This document shows positions 49,126 through 57,657 of a stretch of 64,000 nucleotides of DNA, in pieces. A program made the translations under genes and the position numbers. The first letter of the stretch is position 1; each line of letters begins with the position of its first letter. The notes beneath the pieces were generated by a model. The model was not told where the DNA came from. It ran no database searches and saw only the letters and a list, made by a program, of their open reading frames with translations. The stretch comes from Brucella grignonensis (GTDB lineage Bacteria > Pseudomonadota > Alphaproteobacteria > Rhizobiales > Rhizobiaceae), in contig NZ_NNRL01000153.1 of assembly GCF_002252505.1 (NCBI RefSeq), positions 1-64,000 of the forward strand. Reading direction: 5' to 3'.

Positions 49126-49201
49126 CTAGTGGTCTTTTCAATTTCGACGTTTGTTCAACGCTTGTAACTGACGATTGCAAATGTCGGAATCAGACCACTC
49201 G
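49126..49201 (-). repeat. Palindromic repeat, single module (copy C)
   Basis: CTAGTGGTCTTTTCAATTTCG through CGGAATCAGACCACTCG equals module 1 of the element at 21635, in reverse orientation. It lies between the DUF922 gene and folP, about 45 bases before the folP start. The second module is missing, so modules can move or be lost singly. Confidence 0.7.
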
Positions 49202-49246
49202 TTTGGCTGCATTCGGTTCGAAGAAAAATAATCGGAATATTCGTCA

Positions 49247-50089
49247 ATGATGAAACAATGGCAACTTGCCCACGATCGTAGCCTCCAATTGGGTACAAAA
49301 TCTGTCATTATGGGCATTCTGAACGTTACACCGGATTCCTTTTCCGATGGTGGCCTCCACAACGATCTTGATAAGGCCCTCGCAGTTGCTGAAACAATGC
49401 TCGCGGATGGGGCAACAATTATCGATGTTGGGGGAGAGTCCACACGCCCAGGCAGTGATGCCGTTGATGCTGAAACTGAAGCAGCACGCGTTGTGCCAGT
49501 TATTCGAGCTATTACACAGCGTTTAGGCTGCATCGTTTCAATCGATACCTATCGCGCCTCGACCGCACGCCGTGCGGTGGAAGCAGGCGCGCATATTGTG
49601 AATGACGTGTGGGGGCTGCAACGAGAACCTGAGATCGCCCAAGTTGCAAAAGAGACAGGCGCAGGGCTGGTTATCATGCACACCAGTCGCGATAGAAACA
49701 CCGATCCTGATGTAATTGCCGATCAGTTTGCATTTCTGGATGTATCGCTGGAGATCGCGGGCAGGGCAGGCATTGAAACCTCCCGTGTCGTTCTTGATCC
49801 GGGTTTTGGTTTTGGCAAAGACAAGGACGAAGATGTTGCGCTGATGGCACATATGGAGGAATTGCAGCGGTTCGGTTATCCTTTACTTGTCGGAACCTCG
49901 CGCAAGCGCTTCATCGGTGCGATTACTGAACAGGCGGATCCTTTGAAGCGCGATGTGGGAACTGCTGCAACATCAGTTGCAATGCGTTTGGCGGGAGCCG
50001 ACATCTTCCGTGTTCACAATGTCGCTTTTAATAGGGACGCTCTTGCAGTTGCCGATGCTATCCTGCAAAGCAAAGCAAATTCAAAATAG
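49247..50089 (+). CDS. folP: Dihydropteroate synthase
   Basis: This 280-residue TIM-barrel enzyme joins p-aminobenzoate to dihydropterin pyrophosphate in folate synthesis and is the sulfonamide target. Signatures are MGILNVTPDSFSDGG, GGESTRPGSD, VLDPGFGFGKD and GTSRKRFIG. It is first in a folP-folB-folK operon. Confidence 0.97.
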   Translation: MMKQWQLAHDRSLQLGTKSVIMGILNVTPDSFSDGGLHNDLDKALAVAETMLADGATIIDVGGESTRPGSDAVDAETEAARVVPVIRAITQRLGCIVSIDTYRASTARRAVEAGAHIVNDVWGLQREPEIAQVAKETGAGLVIMHTSRDRNTDPDVIADQFAFLDVSLEIAGRAGIETSRVVLDPGFGFGKDKDEDVALMAHMEELQRFGYPLLVGTSRKRFIGAITEQADPLKRDVGTAATSVAMRLAGADIFRVHNVAFNRDALAVADAILQSKANSK

Positions 50090-50094
50090 GAACC

Positions 50095-50460
50095 ATGGCC
50101 GTGTACACAATCCGTATCATGAATTGCGCATTCTTTGCGCACCACGGCGTCTTTGACGAGGAACATAAACTCGGTCAGCGTTTCTATGTCGATGCGATAC
50201 TGGACGTCGATCCCGGCGACTCGCTGGACAATGACGATATTGAAGGCACGGTCCATTACGGGATTGCTTTTACTGTTATTCAGGACATCATCACCGGCCG
50301 TCAGCGTTATCTCATCGAGACACTTGCGCTCGATGTCGGTAAAGCACTGGTCGCGCGTTTCCCGCAGATCAAGCGTGCTGAAATCACCATTCGTAAGCCG
50401 AATGCGCCGGTTCCGGGCGTTCTGGATCATGTCGAAGTAACAGTGGTTTATCCACGCTGA
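50095..50460 (+). CDS. folB: Dihydroneopterin aldolase
   Basis: This 121-residue enzyme converts dihydroneopterin to hydroxymethyl-dihydropterin. The family pattern is FFAHHGVFDEEHKLGQRFYVD, then VHYGIAFTVI and LIETLALDVG. It starts five bases after folP, and its stop TGA overlaps the folK ATG by one base. Confidence 0.96.
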   Translation: MAVYTIRIMNCAFFAHHGVFDEEHKLGQRFYVDAILDVDPGDSLDNDDIEGTVHYGIAFTVIQDIITGRQRYLIETLALDVGKALVARFPQIKRAEITIRKPNAPVPGVLDHVEVTVVYPR

Positions 50461-50987
50461 TGAGCAATGCCATGCCTTATCGCGCCTGGCTCGGGCTTGG
50501 CGGTAATATCGATGATCCTGTCGCGTCCATGGCCAAAGCGTTAAAGCTGCTTGATGCTCGTGACGACACAAAGGTCACCGCCGTTTCAAATGTTTATCGC
50601 ACACCGCCTTGGGGTAAAACGGATCAGGCCTGGTTTCACAATGCCTGTGCGGAAATCGAAACAGCACTTGAACCACTTAAGCTTATTGAGACGTGTCTCG
50701 ACGTTGAACGCTCTCTTAAACGGGTACGGCTAGAGCGTTGGGGGCCACGAATTATCGATATCGATATTCTTGCAATGGAAAAGTCAGGCGAGGCGGTCGT
50801 CATGAATGAACCGGCGCTTGAGCTTCCACATCCACGCATTCAGGAACGTGCATTCGTGCTCGTCCCACTCAATGACATTGCTCCGACACTTAAGATTGCA
50901 GGCAAAAGCGTTTCTGAGTGGGAAATGGCATGCGCCAGTTCTGAAATAGAAAAAGCCCGCACTGGTGCGGGCTGGTGGTTTGAATAG
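50460..50987 (+). CDS. folK: 2-amino-4-hydroxy-6-hydroxymethyldihydropteridine diphosphokinase
   Basis: This 175-residue HPPK supplies the substrate of FolP. It shows LGLGGNIDDP, VYRTPPWGKTDQAWFHNAC, RWGPRIIDIDIL and PHPRIQERAFVLVPL. Its last codons encode KARTGAGWW and at the same time form a hairpin that can terminate the minus-strand gene which follows. Confidence 0.96.
   Translation: MSNAMPYRAWLGLGGNIDDPVASMAKALKLLDARDDTKVTAVSNVYRTPPWGKTDQAWFHNACAEIETALEPLKLIETCLDVERSLKRVRLERWGPRIIDIDILAMEKSGEAVVMNEPALELPHPRIQERAFVLVPLNDIAPTLKIAGKSVSEWEMACASSEIEKARTGAGWWFE
50948..50973 (-). terminator. Terminator for the convergent gene, embedded in the folK coding sequence
   Basis: AGCCCGCA (50954-50961) pairs with TGCGGGCT (50966-50973). 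On the minus strand the stem is followed by TTTTTC (AAAAA on the plus strand just before). It ends the gene at 51007 while lying inside folK. Confidence 0.75.
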
Positions 50988-51006
50988 AGGTACTAGCTTT
51001 CAGAGA

Positions 51007-51540
51007 CTAATTCTTGGCGATGCTGCCAACCGCCATGTTGTCGATGCGTTTTAGGCTCATCCCGATGACGGGTACGAGTTCCTTGTCAACGCGGACAGAC
51101 ACCGTGACATTCATGGTGTTTTTATCGGCGACGCGCGCAAGCATCGCACCATTGAGTTCCTTGCGATTCAGGCCGAGAACCACTTTGTTTCCAGTCACGG
51201 AGCCTGACGTTACATTCAGACCCTTGCCCTCTGCACCGTCATTGAACTTGCCAGAATAGCTGGAACCAACGCGTGTGACAGTTGCTTTCATTGGCTGAGA
51301 GAAAACACCGACCCGGCAAGAGCCATCCAGTGTCATGCCGACTGCGTCGTTGGGCGTTGTGCCCGCCAGCGAGCAAACAAACTTGGTGCCCTTATATTTC
51401 CCGGCGACAATTTCACCCGGACCGGACCATTGGCCCTCAATTGTCTGGAAAAACTGTTCATCTTTATCTGCGGCCAGAGCTGGCGCAGCAAAAAGCGATG
51501 CGGGCAGTAGCGTGAGGCATGCAGCGATGTAGTTTTTCAT
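51007..51540 (-). CDS. Exported protein of unknown function
   Basis: This 177-residue protein has a signal peptide (MKNYIAACLTLLPASLFAAPALA, cleavage after about 23). The mature part is beta-rich (IEGQWSGPGEIVAGKYKGTK, GKFNDGAEGKGLNV) and contains two cysteines (FVCSLAG, GSCRVG) that could form a disulfide. This looks like a small lipocalin-like periplasmic barrel, but I know no named family. It is transcribed alone, with the folK-embedded terminator downstream. Confidence 0.8.
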   Translation of the reverse strand: MKNYIAACLTLLPASLFAAPALAADKDEQFFQTIEGQWSGPGEIVAGKYKGTKFVCSLAGTTPNDAVGMTLDGSCRVGVFSQPMKATVTRVGSSYSGKFNDGAEGKGLNVTSGSVTGNKVVLGLNRKELNGAMLARVADKNTMNVTVSVRVDKELVPVIGMSLKRIDNMAVGSIAKN

Positions 51541-51866
51541 ATTCAGCTCTGTCCCGGAATCTCGACCCTAAGGCACCATTCCAATAATTTATCTGTAAAG
51601 ACTTCGCAACCGAATGCTCGATAATCGGGCGTCAGTGCGTTTCTATGGTGCAAGGATCACAGATTCGAGCACCCGATACGTCTATCTCATATTCGTTGCG
51701 AATGGTTAATGCTTCGTTGTCATAGCCATTAAAGTCAACGTTATTACCGGAATATGAATGTACTCTAGAGCGCGTTTCGATCTGATTGGATCAGATCGGC
51801 GCTCTAAATATTTATTTTAACGCGCATCTTTGTCCGAAAACCGTTTCACACTTTTCGGGATGCGCT
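51541..51866. other. Intergenic region with a RIME-like repeat
   Basis: No gene is visible. Repeat copy 6 fills 51767-51869. The rest (51541-51766) should hold the promoter of the minus-strand exported protein gene. Confidence 0.5.
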
Positions 51867-51869
51867 CTA
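51767..51869 (-). repeat. RIME-like repeat, copy 6 (inverted), supplying the ycjF stop codon
   Basis: In reverse orientation it starts TAGAGCGCATCCCGAAAAGTG and ends GATCGAAACGCGCTCTA, almost identical to copy 5. Its first three bases on the minus strand (51867-51869) are the TAG stop of the YcjF-like gene, so the element abuts or overlaps the coding end. Confidence 0.87.
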
Positions 51870-52958
51870 GCTGCGAGATGTCGGTTTCGTGCCTTTCTCG
51901 CTGCTTATGCGCGCGATATCGCCGATAAAGTCACCAACACCGGGACGTTTTTCCGAATTGAATGGAAAGGGCCGCACGACATCCATCGCTGCAATGCCAA
52001 TGCGAGCCGTCATCAGTCCATTGACGACACCCTCACCGAGTTTCGCAGAAAGGCGCGATGCCAGTCCATGGCCGATGAGCTGCTGAATGACACTGTCGCC
52101 CATGGCAATAGTTCCAGTCACGGCGAGATGTGCGACGACCCGACGGGCAAGTTTGATAAAACCTAGGGTGCCCGGGCGTCCACCGTAAAGCTGTGACAGC
52201 CGGCGGATCAGACGAGCGGATTCAAAAATCACATAGCCGATATCGACAAGCGCGCGCGGGCTAATCGCGGTTACGATGGAAACTCGCTTTGAAGCATTCA
52301 GGATTAATGCACGCGCTTCGCGATCAAGAGGGCGCAATATTTCAGTTTCAGCAAGGCGGATTAGATTGCGACCATCAATGATTTCATCAGTCAGGCCGTC
52401 AAGCATCTGTCGTCCACGTGCGGTTTCAGGCAGGTCTGCCGCTATTGTGCGAAGCGCGTCAACAGCCTTGCGTGCGGCAGCCATATCGTCACGTTCCGCC
52501 GCATCGGCGGCATCTTTGCGCAGGTGCTGCACTGATGCCAACCGTCGCAAAGCCAATAGTTCACGCACGATAATTGCAACGAATGAAGCAAGCGCAACTA
52601 TGGCCACGCCAAGTGCTATCCAGCCAAGCCAATCGGCACGCGTGAAAAGCGCCCGAATGAGGTCTTCTGTCCAAATACCAATAGCAAATGAAACCAATAT
52701 ACCCAGAGCACCCAACAAGACCTTGCTCAAAGACCAGCGCCGCCGGGGTGGTGCATCAAATGACGGGTCCAAAACCTCCAGTTCAGCGGCTTCTTCGTCG
52801 CTCAAGGCAAAGACGTCAGTCTCTGGAACGACCTTATCCAGGTCTGTGACAGCACGCGGACGACGCGGTGCGTCTTGCGTCGCCTCAGATACTGAAACCG
52901 CTTCTGTTGGCTTCTTAACGGCAAAAGCTGCGGGTTTGCGTGGAGGCTGTTCACTCAT
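51867..52958 (-). CDS. ycjF: YcjF/TIGR01620 family membrane protein
   Basis: This 363-residue inner-membrane protein has two membrane helices (about 77-96 and 112-135) after a disordered N-terminus. The conserved UPF0283 domain has NASKRVSIVTAISPRALVD and GFIKLARRVVAHLAVTGTIAMGD. Its start overlaps the ycjX end by four bases. YcjX and YcjF are a conserved stress-associated pair of unknown mechanism. The stop codon is formed by the adjoining repeat. Confidence 0.9.
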   Translation of the reverse strand: MSEQPPRKPAAFAVKKPTEAVSVSEATQDAPRRPRAVTDLDKVVPETDVFALSDEEAAELEVLDPSFDAPPRRRWSLSKVLLGALGILVSFAIGIWTEDLIRALFTRADWLGWIALGVAIVALASFVAIIVRELLALRRLASVQHLRKDAADAAERDDMAAARKAVDALRTIAADLPETARGRQMLDGLTDEIIDGRNLIRLAETEILRPLDREARALILNASKRVSIVTAISPRALVDIGYVIFESARLIRRLSQLYGGRPGTLGFIKLARRVVAHLAVTGTIAMGDSVIQQLIGHGLASRLSAKLGEGVVNGLMTARIGIAAMDVVRPFPFNSEKRPGVGDFIGDIARISSEKGTKPTSRS

Positions 52959-54415
52959 GCCAGACGATCCCCGATTAGAAACTGGAGTGCACGATCAAGC
53001 CTGATGTGCGGCAATGAAAGCGTTAAACCTTCGGCCGTTCTCTCCAGACGTGGAGGTCGAAAACGGACGAAGCGAATGGCTGGTTCATCGCTCGAAAGTG
53101 AAGGTTCGAATATTACATTAGGATTTTTTGGTAAATCACCGGGAAATATAGCAGTTTCTGTTTCACCATCGAACACTTCTGCATCAATTCGTTCGCCTTT
53201 AAGCGGTGTTCCGATGATGACTGGCAGTGTGTCCTTGCCTTCTTTCACAGTTGCTTCACGTGTGGCACGAACAGCCGCCATAGCCAGCACGTCAATATCA
53301 GCACCTGAAAAATCAGCGCGTTCTATTGCGCGTTCAACAAGACGGCGAACAATCGCTTGCAATCTGTCATGGCTCTCGTGGTGAAGGTGATCAGCCTTGG
53401 TGGCTGCAACCAGAATACGGCCAATGCGACGCTGGATAAGACCGGTCAAAAGGTTGGCACGTCCGGGACGGAAGCAAGAGAGAATGTCGGTCAATGCACG
53501 TTCAAGATCGGCCACCACAGCACCACCTGCATTCATGGCTTGCATGGCATCAATCAGGATAATCTGGCGATCAAGCCGGGCGATGTGTTCCCGGAAGAAC
53601 GGTTTGATCACATGCGTTTTGTAGGCTTCATAACGACGCTCCATCATCGCAGCCAGACTACCGGTTTTGAAGTCTTCCGGCTTCAGTCCGGGTAGCGGAG
53701 CAAAAGTAAGCGCTGGTGAACCTTCAAGATCACCCGGCATCAGAAAACGTCCCGGCGGCAGTGTTGAAAGAGCACGTTCGTCTGCTTTGCCGGCACGCAG
53801 ATAAGCCGTGAAACTTCTCGCCAGTCGCTGAGCGGTCAATTCATCTGCACTATCGGATAGTGAAACGGTTTGTGCGTCGTGCAGCCACATCTGCGCGAGA
53901 TCTACATGGGTTGGCTCATTGGCCAGAGCAAAGGAATCCGCACTGAACTCGCTATAGGTCTTTCCGAGCAAGGGGAGGTCGAGCAACCACTCACCAGGAT
54001 AATCGACAATATCGACCGACAGTCGCCCCGGCGAAAGCCAGCGACCCCACGCCGATGCGGTCTCATATTCAATCGTGAGACGAAGTTGTGAGATAGCACG
54101 CGTCGAATCCGGCCAGATACGTTCGTCGAGCAAAGCCGAAAGATGTTCTTCATACTGAAAACGCGGAACAGCATCATCTGGCTGCGGTTCAAGCATGGAA
54201 CGTGAAATGCGACCCGACTTGTAGGCTTCAAACAGGGGCAGGCGGCCACCATGCACCATATTGTGCACCAATGCGGTTATGAAAACCGTCTTACCAGCGC
54301 GAGAAAGACCAGTGACGCCAAGTCTCAACGATGGAGACATCAAACCCGTTGCTCGATCTGTCAGCGTATCGAGCGCAATCCTTGCTTCATCGCCGAAACT
54401 GGTCAGTTTTGCCAA
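52955..54415 (-). CDS. ycjX: YcjX family P-loop NTPase
   Basis: This 486-residue protein (DUF463) has a Walker A GLSRAGKT at 36-43, DIVDYPGEWLLDLPLL as G3-like motif, and AATKADHLHHESHDR as the specificity motif. It is a dynamin/GTPase-like protein thought to work with YcjF at the membrane. The start is TTG at 54415, supported by GAGGGAA eight bases upstream and by family start MAKLTSFGDEARIALD. Confidence 0.93.
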   Translation of the reverse strand: MAKLTSFGDEARIALDTLTDRATGLMSPSLRLGVTGLSRAGKTVFITALVHNMVHGGRLPLFEAYKSGRISRSMLEPQPDDAVPRFQYEEHLSALLDERIWPDSTRAISQLRLTIEYETASAWGRWLSPGRLSVDIVDYPGEWLLDLPLLGKTYSEFSADSFALANEPTHVDLAQMWLHDAQTVSLSDSADELTAQRLARSFTAYLRAGKADERALSTLPPGRFLMPGDLEGSPALTFAPLPGLKPEDFKTGSLAAMMERRYEAYKTHVIKPFFREHIARLDRQIILIDAMQAMNAGGAVVADLERALTDILSCFRPGRANLLTGLIQRRIGRILVAATKADHLHHESHDRLQAIVRRLVERAIERADFSGADIDVLAMAAVRATREATVKEGKDTLPVIIGTPLKGERIDAEVFDGETETAIFPGDLPKNPNVIFEPSLSSDEPAIRFVRFRPPRLERTAEGLTLSLPHIRLDRALQFLIGDRLA

Positions 54416-54509
54416 TTGTTCCCTCGTGAGAATTACATCTTGTCACAGCCATACATAGGAACTCGTGAGGCGTATCAACAAGGAAGCGTTGGATTCAATC
54501 GACAAGTCA

Positions 54510-55010
54510 TTAACAGGGCAGAGGAAAACTCTTCAGAAAACCCTGCCCACGTGCAATCTCCGATAGCGGTCCATCAAAGGTGATTGTAGCGAGTGCTGCC
54601 GTCGGGAAGCCAGCTTCGAGCCTTGAAACACTTGCGTGCTCACCGTCGCCGCATAGGGCCAATGCAAGATCCTCGATACTTGGATTGTGACCGACCAGCA
54701 TCAAATTCTCTGAACCCGCATTTTTCCTTATTGCCAGCATGTATTCACCGGCACCGCCACTATAGATCGTCTCATCGACGATCATTTCTGCATCTATTCC
54801 GAGCCGTTCAATCAAACCGGATGCAGTTTCGCGCGTGCGGCAGGAAGCAGAAAGCAAGACCTTGTCCGGAAAAAGCTTTGACGTCCTCATAGCTTCGGCC
54901 AACTGGTTCAACGAGGAAATACCTTCTTCGGCCAGCGGCCGGTCAAAGTCTTTCATCGCAGGCTTTGCCCATATTGCTTTCGCATGACGGAGGAGAAAAA
55001 GACGACTCAT
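54510..55010 (-). CDS. SixA-like histidine phosphatase
   Basis: This 166-residue histidine phosphatase has the catalytic RHA form in LFLLRHAKAIWAKP and the second His in LMLVGHNPSIEDLA. SixA proteins dephosphorylate phosphohistidine on HPt domains; a regulatory role here is only inferred from family. It lies 94 bases upstream of ycjX on the same strand. Confidence 0.92.
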   Translation of the reverse strand: MSRLFLLRHAKAIWAKPAMKDFDRPLAEEGISSLNQLAEAMRTSKLFPDKVLLSASCRTRETASGLIERLGIDAEMIVDETIYSGGAGEYMLAIRKNAGSENLMLVGHNPSIEDLALALCGDGEHASVSRLEAGFPTAALATITFDGPLSEIARGQGFLKSFPLPC

Positions 55011-55408
55011 TGAGGGCTCCAGAGTGCATTTTGATGCGCTTGCAGCTCAATTCATGCCACATTTTCTGCGATATTGCTCCGTCTACATGCAGTTTCGGGC
55101 AATTTTCTGGTATGCCGCGTGAATATTCACAGATAGTTTTGCTGCATAATTGGGCATAATCTGAAGGATCGATTGTTCTTCATTCGTAATTATGTTTCTT
55201 AAGCAGGTGACTACCTAATAGCTTGAAGTCTTTTATAAAAAGCAAAATCGAATAAATTACTTTTTGAAATTTAATTGCTTATTTTTTCATCAAAATCATA
55301 CAATTTTGATGAATTAAAAAGTAGTGAGACGTGTGTGTTTGATGTTGTGTCCTTGTTACTATGGACTTATATAACCGCTCGCGTCTCCTAGATGTGGGGT
55401 GATTCAGA
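55011..55408. other. Divergent intergenic region SixA-like gene / dksA
   Basis: No gene is seen. The segment 55190-55330 is very A/T-rich and includes an 11-bp inverted repeat. This should be the promoter region of dksA. Confidence 0.45.
55286..55313. repeat. 11-bp perfect inverted repeat upstream of dksA
   Basis: TTCATCAAAAT (55286-55296) and ATTTTGATGAA (55303-55313) flank six bases. It lies 95 bases before the dksA start and could be an operator. T- and A-runs outside the arms also allow weak termination. Confidence 0.5.
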
Positions 55409-55825
55409 ATGAGTGAATTGATCGACCTTGACTATAGGCCCACTGAAGACGAGCCGTTCATGAATGAACGGCAGAAGTCTTACTTTCGTGCAAAACTTGT
55501 TGCATGGAGGAATGATATTCTGCGCGAAGCGCGCGAAACTCTCGAAGCGCTGCAGCAGGAAAATGCAAATCACCCGGACCTGGCGGATAGGGCATCCTCC
55601 GAAACGGACCGGGCAATTGAACTTCGCGCTCGTGACAGGCAGCGCAAACTGATTTCTAAAATCGATGCAGCTTTAAGCCGTATTGACGAGGGAACCTATG
55701 GTTTCTGTGAAGAAACCGGCGATCCAATCAGTTTGAAACGACTTGATGCACGACCAATCGCAACGCTTTCTATTGAAGCACAAGAGCGCCATGAGCGCCG
55801 CGAAAAGGTCTATCGCGACGATTGA
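55409..55825 (+). CDS. dksA: RNA polymerase-binding transcription factor DksA (cysteine-poor type)
   Basis: This 138-residue protein has the DksA coiled coil (about 25-100), with the tip region at residues about 58-70 (LADRASSETDRAIELRARD). The C-terminal globular domain is YGFCEETGDPISLKRLDARP. It acts with ppGpp in the RNA polymerase secondary channel. E. coli DksA has four zinc-binding cysteines; here only Cys100 remains, the others being Thr/Ser/Ala-type residues, so zinc is not expected to bind. This appears usual in Rhizobiales. Confidence 0.95.
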   Translation: MSELIDLDYRPTEDEPFMNERQKSYFRAKLVAWRNDILREARETLEALQQENANHPDLADRASSETDRAIELRARDRQRKLISKIDAALSRIDEGTYGFCEETGDPISLKRLDARPIATLSIEAQERHERREKVYRDD

Positions 55826-55853
55826 TCTTCATCAGGTTGAGTAGAAAATTCTT

Positions 55854-55884
55854 TAAAGGCTGCGTCTCACGCAGCCTTTTTTCT
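55854..55884 (+). terminator. Intrinsic terminator after dksA
   Basis: AAAGGCTGCGT (55855-55865) pairs with ACGCAGCCTTT (55869-55879), followed by TTTC. Confidence 0.9.
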
Positions 55885-55902
55885 TTGTGCTCTAATCAGT
55901 CA

Positions 55903-55945
55903 AAAATCATGGGTATCAGCCTGTTCGACTGATACCCATGATTTT
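55903..55945. terminator. 17-bp perfect hairpin between convergent dksA and fliO-like gene
   Basis: AAAATCATGGGTATCAG (55903-55919) and its exact complement (55929-55945) flank a nine-base loop. The T-ends on both strands make it a likely bidirectional terminator. Confidence 0.8.
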
Positions 55946-55985
55946 GGCCGTTGCTTTCAAGCCCGCTTTGAGCTGTAAAGATTAC

Positions 55986-57230
55986 TTAACGGTTGCGGGT
56001 CTCATTCTTGGTAAGTTCACCGAGAAGCTTTTCCATTTCATCCTCGATACTGTCATCCGGCTTACCGCCGTTGGGGGAGATATCGAGCGAGCCGAGAAGC
56101 TCTTCTTCAAAAATATCCACTTCCAGCATCTCCGGTTCGCCACTGGCAGAACCCTTCGGGCTTTCTGTTTCAAGATCGGCCATGATGGCATCGTGAAAAG
56201 CGCCACCAAGATCGCCTAGATCATCATCAACGGCTTCCGGCTCCGGATTTGAAGGCGCTGAAATTTGCTCTGTCTTAGGAGCGACAGGTGTAAAATCTGG
56301 TGCTGATGAAGTCGTCACCGCCGGGCTTTGCAAAATGTCATCAACTTCAGGAACTGTTGTCTTTGCATCAGCTGAAACTTCGCGCTCTGGCGTCACACCA
56401 CCAAGATCTGATGTTGCAACAGTTGCGGCAGCAACTACAGCGGCGCTTGCACCCAGGCCAGAGGTTGAACTGAGAACACCGCGCGAAACCTGGCTGAGAG
56501 GGTAGGCAGGATGCAGGCGTGGTGACTGTGGCTGTTCGGTTGGACGCTCAGCTGGAAGAACCGTACGTGGTTGTGGCGGATAGTTCGGAGCTGGGCGTGG
56601 CGGCTGTGGACGTGCTTGAACGGCGGGTGCCTCAACAGTTTTCGGCGCCTGAGGGGCAATTGGCGTTACGGGCGAGCGTGGAGGAGCACGAAACTGTGGC
56701 GTTTCAGGATTTACCTGCTGGGCTGGGGTTTCCCGAACCGGTTCGGATTTGCGCTGAACCGGCGTTTCGATCGGGGAATTGAGCTGAATGGCTTCGCCTT
56801 TTTCCGCTGCTTGCTGCGTGAGGGCCGGTCGCTCTGTCACCTCGGATGTGATGCTCGCCTCATGCTGACGAAAACGTTCGATATGTTCCGCTTCGATACG
56901 TACATTTTGCGTGCGCGAATTGGCCCGCGATTCCATGACGATATTCTGTTCAACAACAACGTCAGTAGGGCCACCGATAAGCAGCAGGTGTTCAACATCA
57001 TCGCGGCGGATCAGAACCAGCTTGCGGCGGCTATCGACCGCTGCTGCATCCATAACCGAAAGTCGTGGCTGGCGTCCTGTTCGACCGTTCGTGGCAAAAG
57101 TGCCACCGCTGAAGCGACGAATGATACTCAGAACCACGAAAATTCCGCCTAAAATGATCGCAAAAATAAGGATGAAGCCGACAATATTTGCCGCGCTTTC
57201 TCCAACAAGACCGCTGAGCCAATCCTTCAT
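55986..57230 (-). CDS. FliO-domain membrane protein with long proline-rich tail
   Basis: This 414-residue protein has one membrane helix (about 15-38; ANIVGFILIFAIILGGIFVV) followed by a FliO-like domain (about 40-100; LSVMDAAAVDSRRKLVLIRRDDVEHLLLIGG). A low-complexity Pro/Gln/Glu-rich region runs from about 140 to the end. FliO helps assemble the flagellar export gate; this gene is not near other flagellar genes. Proteins of this type are often annotated as FliO in Brucella. A role outside flagella is possible. Confidence 0.8.
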   Translation of the reverse strand: MKDWLSGLVGESAANIVGFILIFAIILGGIFVVLSIIRRFSGGTFATNGRTGRQPRLSVMDAAAVDSRRKLVLIRRDDVEHLLLIGGPTDVVVEQNIVMESRANSRTQNVRIEAEHIERFRQHEASITSEVTERPALTQQAAEKGEAIQLNSPIETPVQRKSEPVRETPAQQVNPETPQFRAPPRSPVTPIAPQAPKTVEAPAVQARPQPPRPAPNYPPQPRTVLPAERPTEQPQSPRLHPAYPLSQVSRGVLSSTSGLGASAAVVAAATVATSDLGGVTPEREVSADAKTTVPEVDDILQSPAVTTSSAPDFTPVAPKTEQISAPSNPEPEAVDDDLGDLGGAFHDAIMADLETESPKGSASGEPEMLEVDIFEEELLGSLDISPNGGKPDDSIEDEMEKLLGELTKNETRNR

Positions 57231-57561
57231 GCGGGTAACCCTCTCATACTAAAACGAATAATGTCCGGTTGACGGAAACCACAAATTCCCCGCGCTTCAA
57301 ATCAACGTGACAACTCATGTCCATAGAACACTAGTTCAATTTACCTTGCTTGGGAATGTTCCATCAATTTAGGAGAAACATATGATCCCCAGCCAAAACG
57401 GTGCAAAACACCTTAGTTGATGCTGTTTTGAGGTCGGCAAGCTTGTGCTACCGGGCAATTAACGCATTCTGCGAATCGTATATACCCTGCAATATGCGTC
57501 AAAATCTGGCACAAGACATGAAGCTGGAAAACGATGCAGGGAACGTGATTGGTTTTGCTTG
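57231..57561. other. Divergent intergenic region fliO-like gene / cckA
   Basis: No gene is seen besides the short upstream ORF that begins at 57562. The region should hold promoters for both genes. I cannot assign CtrA or sigma sites with confidence. Confidence 0.35.
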
Positions 57562-57657
57562 ATGAACAAGATAGCGCTTGAGCTGGAAGTAACAGCGAAC
57601 GGACGTTTTTTCGTCCATGCAGTTCAGCCAAACAGCATGAAAGGGCAGTGGGCCTGA
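57562..57657 (+). CDS. Putative 31-residue upstream ORF coupled to cckA
   Basis: An ATG at 57562 opens 31 codons, beginning MNKIALELEVTANGRFFVH and ending GQWA. Its stop TGA (57655-57657) overlaps the cckA start ATG (57657-57659) in the form TGATG. There is no clear Shine-Dalgarno before it. The overlap geometry is what one sees for translational coupling, yet the ORF may be chance. Confidence 0.35.
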   Translation: MNKIALELEVTANGRFFVHAVQPNSMKGQWA

